Positions 57,582-64,000 of a DNA stretch of 64,000 nucleotides are shown here, in pieces. Numbering within the stretch: the first letter of the stretch is position 1; the number at the start of each line of letters is the position of its first letter. A program made the translations under genes and the position numbers. The stretch covers positions 1,364,001-1,428,000 of the forward strand of contig JANFOG010000001.1 of assembly GCA_024336345.1 (NCBI GenBank), in the 5' to 3' direction. The notes beneath the pieces were generated by a model. The model searched no databases. It was not told where the DNA came from and was given only the letters and a program-made list of their open reading frames with translations. This DNA comes from Mariannaea sp. PMI_226 (lineage: Eukaryota > Ascomycota > Sordariomycetes > Hypocreales > Nectriaceae).

Positions 57582-59203
57582 TTATCGCTCCTCCTTGATG
57601 GAGGAGGCCTGTTTCGATTCAGATGACTTGTCGCTGGTCTGTCGGGTGGCAGCAAACTCCTTCCACAGAGTGACAATTTCGTCATTGCCTTCATTCTTCT
57701 CCACGAGAAGGTTCTTGAGCCACTTGTTTTCCATCTCAAGCTGCTGGACCTTGGATTCGAGGTTCGAGACCTTCTCGGACATCTCCTTGGCGGACTTCTC
57801 AAGAGCCTGCTCACGCTGCTTCTTCTTGATGCGGAAGCGGGCTGAGGCGGCAGTATTTCGTCTCCGCTTGTCGTCTTCAGCAGCTTGGCGAGAGGCTTCT
57901 TCGAAATGCATGGAGCGACCTGAGCCAGGGCTGGGACCGCTCTCGGACTTGCGCTTGTCGGCGGGCTGTGCAGCAGCGGACTGGCCATACTGAGGCTGCT
58001 GATGGTGCTGTGTCTGAGGCACCTGGGGGTAGGTAGACGAATTGGGCTGCATGGACGGGAAGTTCTGGGTGTTATCCGGGAAGGCGGTCAAGGGGGTAGA
58101 AGGATAGGCGTTGGTGAAATCCGGGAAGCTAAAATCACCTGCCATGGTAGACCGGTTAGCACAGGTCGAAGAGACTCAAGAGTCATAGCTATGAATAGCA
58201 GGCAAGACTTGAAAACGGAAGCAATGGAAATAGCATTAAAAGGGACCTTAAGACGGTTGAAGCTGATGGTGAGGTCCAGGTGCCTGGGGTAGTGACTTGC
58301 CCATCTTGGGGATGAGGAGCAGTAGGGACCAGGGGGGTTGCTTGATGTCGTGATCGGTGTCGGCAAATCACGAGATATTGCACCATCGACACCAACCGTC
58401 ATCCAGCCATTTAGGTTCAGGCGGCACCCGACAGAAGGGCCACTCACTGGAGTGAGCCTGCATTGAGACAACTATATCCCAAGGGTTTAAAAAGGCCCGC
58501 CATGCCTACAGGGGACAGGGTCATAAATCCTAGGGGAGTGGGGAGGTGGGAGGACAATACTGCCGTGCATCTCAATGCGACTTGGGATGCGACGCATGTC
58601 TCTCAACCCGTCCACTCGAAGGTTATTGGCGCGGATTTGCGTGTGTGCTGTATGCTGCTGGAGAGAAGGAGGGGGGGAGAGCCAGAGGACCCGTGAAAAT
58701 GAGGGACGTATGGTCAGAATCGTGCAGGATGATGGGATGACGCTCGGGATGGATGGTCCCTGATTTTGAGATATCTTGAGGTCTTGATCGTAGGGACTCC
58801 AGGATCAATGACTCCAGAGATTTGGTGACAGAGCAAATCTTGAATTCCAGCAATTGCAAAAAAAAAAAAGACAGAAAGAAAGAAAACGAAAAAAAAAAAA
58901 AACAATGCACCTACTTTGAATAAAATCGAGTGAAGAGAGATCTCCCATAACTGATTGTGCGGGAGTCATATCATCGGAAGGCGAAGTGGTCTGGGAAGCC
59001 TCTACATCGACCTTGACGGGATGCGCCTGATAATCTGTGTTCTGACCTGTCTCGAAGTCGAAGAACTGAGTGTTTGTGAATAGGGCGAGATCCTCCTCCA
59101 TGTTGAAAGGTTCCTCGTGAACGGGCTCGTGACGGTTGATGGCGTTGAGATCCCGGAGATACTGCGACACGTTGGGGCCGCGACGGCCATTGTAGTTGGA
59201 CAT
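57582..59203 (-). CDS. cys-3: bZIP transcription factor of the CYS3/MetR (sulfur regulation) type
   Basis: Exons on the minus strand are 59203-58915 and 58138-57582, joining in phase to 281 residues across a 776-nt intron. The N terminus (MSNYNGRRGPNVSQYLRDLN) and an acidic, Asp/Phe/Ser-rich middle part may activate transcription. The basic region (187-206, KRRRNTAASARFRIKKKQRE) has the bZIP signature N191-x7-R199, and the leucine zipper follows (about 209-240, ending NKWLKNLLVEKN). This region closely resembles Neurospora CYS3 and Aspergillus MetR, which switch on sulfate and methionine acquisition genes when sulfur is limiting. The exact orthology is inference. Just before exon 2 lies an ATG in strong context (ACCATGG), in frame, which would give a 188-residue form with the whole DNA-binding domain if transcription starts in the intron. 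Confidence 0.88.
58139..58914 (-). other. 776-nt intron of the bZIP gene, possible internal promoter
   Basis: The donor is GTAGGT and the acceptor GGCAG, with a GCTAAC branch site about 21 bases upstream of the exon. It begins with two long T tracts (sense strand). An in-frame ATG with perfect context overlaps the acceptor (58143-58145). Confidence 0.7.
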
Positions 59204-61252
59204 GTCGGGAACTGGCGCTGCTTTGACCCGGCGTGGGAAATTCAAGTAGAATGCTTCTTTTTTAAAAATTTAATGGCGATAGTAAATCCTCCCACGGGAA
59301 AAAAAAAATGAGAGGAATAAATCGAGTCTCTCCTCCTGTCAAGTTTGCTCGGTGCGCAGGAAGCAATCGTCGTTGTCGGTAGTTCAAGCCGGATGCGGCA
59401 CAGGCTCGGTCAATCACTCTGACTCTCCCAAGGGCGCGAAGGAGCGGGGTTTGTGCGGCCTTGTGTTTTTGCGTGCGGGACAAATTTTGTCGGGCCAATG
59501 ACTCGGAGGCGACAGTCTTCGACCGAGATGGTTGGCAAAAAAGGCGAAATAATCCACGATTCGGTCGCTGGGAATAATTGATGGGCGATTTTCGATGAAC
59601 GATTTCCTCAGGTGAAAGGACAGAAACACTCTTGAGGAAATTGTCGAAGTCGGAAGTGGGTGCTGGGTTGATGAGGGAGTGGGAAAAGAAACCTAAGAAT
59701 GGGAAAAACGGCGGCTTGGGCCAGGTGGTATGTATTCCTCAGCTCTCGAGGCCGAATGTCGCCGAAGCCATGGCGTAGTGGGTAGTAACAGTGGGTAGTG
59801 GGGAGGTTTAGTGGGCAATAGTACATATAATACAGTATGCAAGACGGCGTGTTAGATCAGTGGGCGCGTGGGCAGTGATGCATGGAACTGGTGGGTGAGA
59901 GGCAGAGAGGGTGGAGCGTGGGCTTCTTCAACACTGTCAAGCACTGCTCTGTCTCGCCAGGGCAAAAAAAAAAATCACAAGGGAACGACATGGGCATGGA
60001 TCTCCCACGCCACCTTCACATCAGCCCAATCAGATCCCTCGAACTTGGGGGTTCTTCGACTGTTTGGTACTGTACGAAGCGTACGGTGTGCCAATGACAG
60101 CTCTCGTGCCTTTTTCCCACGACATTGGTGGGGGTTTTTGACTGGGTCTAAGGCTCCATGTTGCTTAAAAATCAACCCATGGAAAAGTCCAAGATTCCCC
60201 TCATCCTCCTTTCCCCCCACACGTCCAGGACATTCCCCGAGGGACCCCGGAAGATTTACACCACGAATTTCTTCACTCTTTTCACCTATTACGGAACAGT
60301 TGCCCTTTGTGTATTCCGTGGTTCAATCCCGAATTGTCACTCAGTTTGTATCTTCTTCTTATTGCATAAAGGGTTCGGTATGTAAAGACGACGAGTGCGC
60401 CCTAATTGGGTCGTCTTGCTTGTTATGCCTCAAGTCTGCTGTTGTTGAACGTCGGTGTTCTTCCGAAGGGCGTGCTGGTGCTGTTGTGCTGGATTTGTCA
60501 GTAAGGTAAGTAACTGCTTACCTATCATCGTGCAGACTAACTAACCACTTATTAGTACTCTGCGCTCCGTCCTGTCACAACCCAAGGTAAAAAGGGCTTG
60601 ATTACCACGGTAGAGGGTATGAAAAGGATGCGCGCTCCACTTGATTTTCGGGCTGATCCTGTCAAAAGCCTGTTTGAGCCGTGCGGATCTACCGAGAGCT
60701 TCATCCTGCTCCGTATGTACAGTAAGTCTCTAACTGGGTTGGAAGGTTCCGAGTGGCCTTCTGATCGAAAAGGACGTGCCACCACACCGTGGACTCCCCG
60801 AGCCTCACTCACTGCATGCAGGGAGGATGGACAAGCATGGCCTGATGCTCTCAACAAAGCATCAAATCAATTTTCGTATAGCACATGTTTTCCTTTCTTG
60901 AGCGGGATGGTCGATTTACTGCATGTCTCCTCGTCACCTTTGTCCTCTCTGTCCCTTCGATTGCGACATCCCTTCATGCGCCGCAGTGGAAAGTCAACAC
61001 GAACCAATGCACCAAGCAATTTTGTCTCTGCCACTAAAAAATACGAAGCCACCTCTGGCAGTTACCGTTCCCCTCCATTAGGGGGTGCGAACGCTCCTTC
61101 AGTTCAAACTATGCTCTTTGTACAGTGCCAGACCTGTCTGATGATTGGTAGCACGAGTGATGTGGCAAACACCTTCGGAGCCACTGTACACAAAAATACA
61201 TTTTTCATCTACCATGTCAACGTAATGATACCTAGACTTGCGAGCCTCGAGC

Positions 61253-61278
61253 CTCCTGGCTCCTGGCTCCTGGCTCCT
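61253..61278. repeat. 7-bp tandem repeat CTCCTGG, 3.7 copies
   Basis: Three exact units and a partial fourth in intergenic DNA. Confidence 0.9.
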
Positions 61279-62801
61279 CGCGCCAGGCCCCAGCCCTGAT
61301 CTCTGCAACGTAACTAGGATAATTACTCATCACCGCACAACCATTGGGTTGTGTCAGGAATACACTCCAATCTCATTCAACAAAAGCGCATATCCATACC
61401 CAATAAATAAAAAAAATAAAAAACATGGTTTTTGGCATAAATATCTGGATCAAGGTTGATTCTTTGATATAGTATTTCAGCACGGAGAATCTACTCCGTA
61501 TTTCGTGCTTGTTCCTCCCAGGTTCAATACTTAGCAAAGGCTGCCAAATGCAACCTCGCGCAGGGTTCATTTAGCCCGGTCTGAGACATTTTCCATCTAA
61601 CAAAGCGTCACCCAACTGACCGATGGGCTGGAGAGCCAACTGCCACGCGCTCACCATATTGACTACCCACCTTCGTGTTATCGCATGTATCACTTGTGTG
61701 CACGAAAACCAGCCACCATATGCCGAGGTGCATATGAGGGCTGCCCAGAGAACCCTCGTGGTGGGTAATTTCACCTAAACCGGTCTGGTTTCGTGGGCAG
61801 TGGCGCTTGCGTCTCCCAACTGATTGACAGTCTTCATTATCAAATCTGGTTCGATCAGCCAATCGCCACCCTCAGAGCGAACCAACTCCCCGAAGCCAAG
61901 GGATCTCAGCTTCATGTGGAGCTCTCTTATTGACAAAGCAGGCCTCCCCTGCTTGTGGTTCCTCGCTTCTGCTTCGAGGCCCCCCAAGACCCCCACCACA
62001 AGAGCTGGGAACTCCCCGAACTCCAAGCCGTTCAGGGATTGTAACCGAGTCACATCACCAACTCAAGGTTGTTCAAAATTACATCCGCGGGAAGTACTCT
62101 CATCCATAACTTTTTAGTTATTCCATGCTAATAAGTATCACCCGTCTTTTAAATTCACGCAAGTATTAGTCACTAGAGGCTCCTTATTCACACCACTCAC
62201 ACACCACTACCTCCCGTGTGTGTGCACAAGCCAAGGACCCTTTGTCCTTGACCAGTACTCACGCATCTGCCGACAGAGATCTGCAACTGATGACCTTGGG
62301 AACGTCATGTAAAGCCCCTGTTGCACAAGCGTGGGGGGTACCCAACCAACAACCATCAGTGCATGAGCTGCGACGACAGTGAATATCAATTGTCTGGAAC
62401 GAATTGTGTCCATGGGCAGGTTGGCCGTTCGCGCCTCAAAGCGTCGTTTTCCAAGACCTGAAGAGGCCCTCAAAATCTCTCGCTCGCTAGGCTACAGTTT
62501 CATTGCTGTGGAGCCCTTAAAATATTTCTACGCTTTTGTCCGTGGATGGGAGACATGATTAAACCCCATCTGTGGGTTTGGTAGACCAGCTCAGTCAGGC
62601 CATTCCCATGCTTGAGTCGCATCATGGACACCACTGAGATGGGAGCAATTTACATAGGCTACTTTATCACTTTTGGTATCCGTCAGAATTCCTGAGAACT
62701 TCATCTCGGACCGGTTTACTCCCCATAGTTCAAGACTTTTGGTGTGCTATAATGTGCCTAGAACATGTGTAGATATGACCTAGACCTCAGGTCGTGTTAC
62801 G

Positions 62802-62809
62802 TCACGTGA
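62802..62809. promoter_or_regulatory. TCACGTGA palindrome upstream of the CHL4 gene
   Basis: About 320 bases before the CHL4 ATG; the same eight bases as at 39357-39364. A bHLH-type site by sequence; function not shown. Confidence 0.35.
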
Positions 62810-63129
62810 TACCATTCACTTTGTCATCTTCTTCAAGGTACCCACATTTTTCACCCAACAGCTGCCATTTCAGAACAGGTAGAATGGACCATAGAGTACG
62901 TACCTCGCAGTGTGCGCTTCTCAGTATGACCTCCACTTGGACGCGTTCCCAGCAATTACAGAGAAGACGTGTCGCGTCCAGCACATGCAGCACATACATA
63001 CTGTATTATCAACCCGCCAAGCGGAGCAGACTTGCCCTATCTTGTCATCTCGGCCTTGACCCCTCTACGACGGTGTTGTGATCCAACCACTGCACTTGGA
63101 TAATCCAGCTTTACTTTGCCACCATCGAT

Positions 63130-64000
63130 ATGGCACGCATATCAGTCCCAACCACATCCAGTTTGCCATCGTCACTCCGTGTTGACTCTACAAATCCAGC
63201 TGTTCAGAAGAACCTGAATCGCTTGTCTCGTGAGTCGCTTATCTCACTTGCTCTGGACTGGCTTGATGAAAGCAATCTTCCCAACTCCGTTCCCTTCCTC
63301 CAAGAGGATGGCGAGGATGATGAGGATACGGATGACATCTACCCGCCCTGCGAGTCAGTGGAAGAGCTTAAGCAACTCTACTTTGACATGCAAAAACAAA
63401 AGGGCTCGAAACGCGATGTAATTAGTCGCATCATTGAAGGCGACTGGCGGTACGGCCTTACACTATATCAGCTGGCAATGGCAGATTTAGCCTACTTTGA
63501 CCAGAATCCCACTTCTCAAAAATGGTCGGCGTACAAGATTCTACCTCTATCACCACCATCCAGAAATGAGGATGACGAAGAGATCCTCAAAGTGGATCGA
63601 AAAAGTCTGGCTATTCCTCGTTTCCATCCATCAACCTTTATTCAAAACCTCCAGAGTCAGGTGTTACCCGACGTGAAAGCTCATTATCATTTCCATCGAC
63701 CCGTCAATTTTCCTGTTCTACTTTTAAGAATCTTTGTCGTCGACTCTCCTTATGCCTCCAACCTATCTTTGACTGGCCGTGATGGTTCTGGCCCTGCCGC
63801 AAACTTTGATTCCTCTCGAACTGTCTATCTTGCATTTCCAGATGGCTCTCCATCTCTGTACATCACCAAGTCTCAAAGCACAGGCTCGGCTGCTGCAGGC
63901 GAGTCGAAGAGCCTGCAAAGTCTGATCGTGGATGGTGTTCCGAAAGCCCTGTCTCGTCCTAGGGAGCGATTTACCCTAAAAAATGCCAACCTTTCCAGTC
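63130..64000 (+). CDS. CHL4/Mis15/CENP-N kinetochore protein, 5' part
   Basis: From the ATG at 63130 the frame is open to the right edge, giving 290 residues. The N-terminal half carries the CENP-N/CHL4 pattern: LSRESLISLALDWLDE, an acidic run (EDGEDDEDTDD), IYPPCESVEELKQLYFDM, KGSKRDVISRIIEGDWRYGL and TLYQLAMADLAYFDQNP, then KWSAYKI. This protein is part of the inner kinetochore CCAN; in animals CENP-N reads the CENP-A nucleosome and in yeast Chl4 forms a pair with Iml3. Later segments (HRPVNFPVLLLRIFVVDSPY, SSRTVYLAFPDGSPSLY) form the beta-rich domain. The C-terminal part lies outside the window, so the length and the CENP-L-binding end cannot be judged. No intron in the visible part. Confidence 0.88.
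   Translation, partial: MARISVPTTSSLPSSLRVDSTNPAVQKNLNRLSRESLISLALDWLDESNLPNSVPFLQEDGEDDEDTDDIYPPCESVEELKQLYFDMQKQKGSKRDVISRIIEGDWRYGLTLYQLAMADLAYFDQNPTSQKWSAYKILPLSPPSRNEDDEEILKVDRKSLAIPRFHPSTFIQNLQSQVLPDVKAHYHFHRPVNFPVLLLRIFVVDSPYASNLSLTGRDGSGPAANFDSSRTVYLAFPDGSPSLYITKSQSTGSAAAGESKSLQSLIVDGVPKALSRPRERFTLKNANLSS

Larger units (their letters stand above)
59204..63129. other. 3.9-kb intergenic region between divergent bZIP and CHL4 genes
   Basis: No gene supported, although frames of 200-230 codons occur (59868-60509, 60598-61299); they lack motifs and consistent coding character. It includes the tandem repeat at 61253-61278 and a TCACGTGA palindrome at 62802-62809. Confidence 0.5.

Noticed and set aside
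60318..60345. B-box-like sequence GGTTCAATCCC, possible tRNA
   Set aside because: Flanking bases do not form a T stem or acceptor stem.
59868..60509. 213-codon plus-strand frame
   Set aside because: Three frames overlap here, composition is unlike the real genes in the window and no domain is visible; it sits in the bZIP promoter region.
60598..61299. 233-codon plus-strand frame
   Set aside because: Ends inside a tandem repeat, Ser/Arg/Pro-rich without ordered blocks and no recognisable domain. Could be checked by RNA-seq but not supportable from sequence.

Overview
The window is nuclear DNA of a filamentous ascomycete, most likely a Sordariomycete of the Hypocreales (Fusarium-like). The evidence is: frequent short introns (about 50-75 nt) with GTAAGT/GTGAGT-type donors, CTAAC/CTGAC-like branch sites and YAG acceptors; CT-rich leaders before start codons; a HET-C allorecognition gene; a Zn2Cys6 regulator; and a CYS3/MetR-type bZIP. 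The species assignment is inference.

Layout, left to right: the 3' end of an unrecognised gene (1-296); an intron-containing tRNA-Ala(AGC) (1163-1252); the dynactin p150Glued homologue (1920-5969); SRP19/Sec65 of the signal recognition particle (6532-7353, minus); a six-exon NYN-like/CCCH zinc-finger protein (8208-10253, minus); a five-exon Zn2Cys6 transcription factor (13563-16050, minus); phosphatidylinositol synthase (18451-19467); a Fet3-type ferroxidase (20242-22407, minus) divergent from an Ftr1-type iron permease (26173-27447); a BTB/POZ-like protein (27675-29159, minus); a mitochondrial-type PP2C phosphatase (30084-32036); HET-C (32666-35227, minus); a cytochrome b5-fused fatty acid 2-hydroxylase (37764-38937); an RBM39/Rsd1-type splicing factor (39556-41435); an unrecognised coiled-coil protein (43312-45635); a small VWA-domain protein (46716-47750, minus); a PLP aminotransferase (52528-55116); a small conserved, probably mitochondrial protein (56355-56915); a CYS3/MetR-type bZIP (57582-59203, minus); and the 5' part of a CHL4/CENP-N kinetochore gene running off the right edge (63130-64000).

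Most genes are conserved housekeeping loci with no shared pathway. The exception is the FET3/FTR1 pair, which together make the high-affinity reductive iron uptake complex at the plasma membrane. Three exact matches to the ATCWGATAA site of the fungal iron-responsive GATA repressor lie in their intergenic region, one near FET3 and two near FTR1, all inside a shared GGATCWGATAA core. PI synthase and the 2-hydroxylase both serve membrane and sphingolipid synthesis but are not clustered.

I reconstructed splice structures by hand from phase and consensus sites; all completed models keep frame. I found no transposon, CRISPR array, rRNA gene, biosynthetic gene cluster or clearly new multi-gene system. 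The most interesting items are the iron regulon sites, the bZIP gene with two possible start exons, the zinc cluster split by an intron, microexons in the aminotransferase and HET-C genes, and the unrecognised coiled-coil protein.
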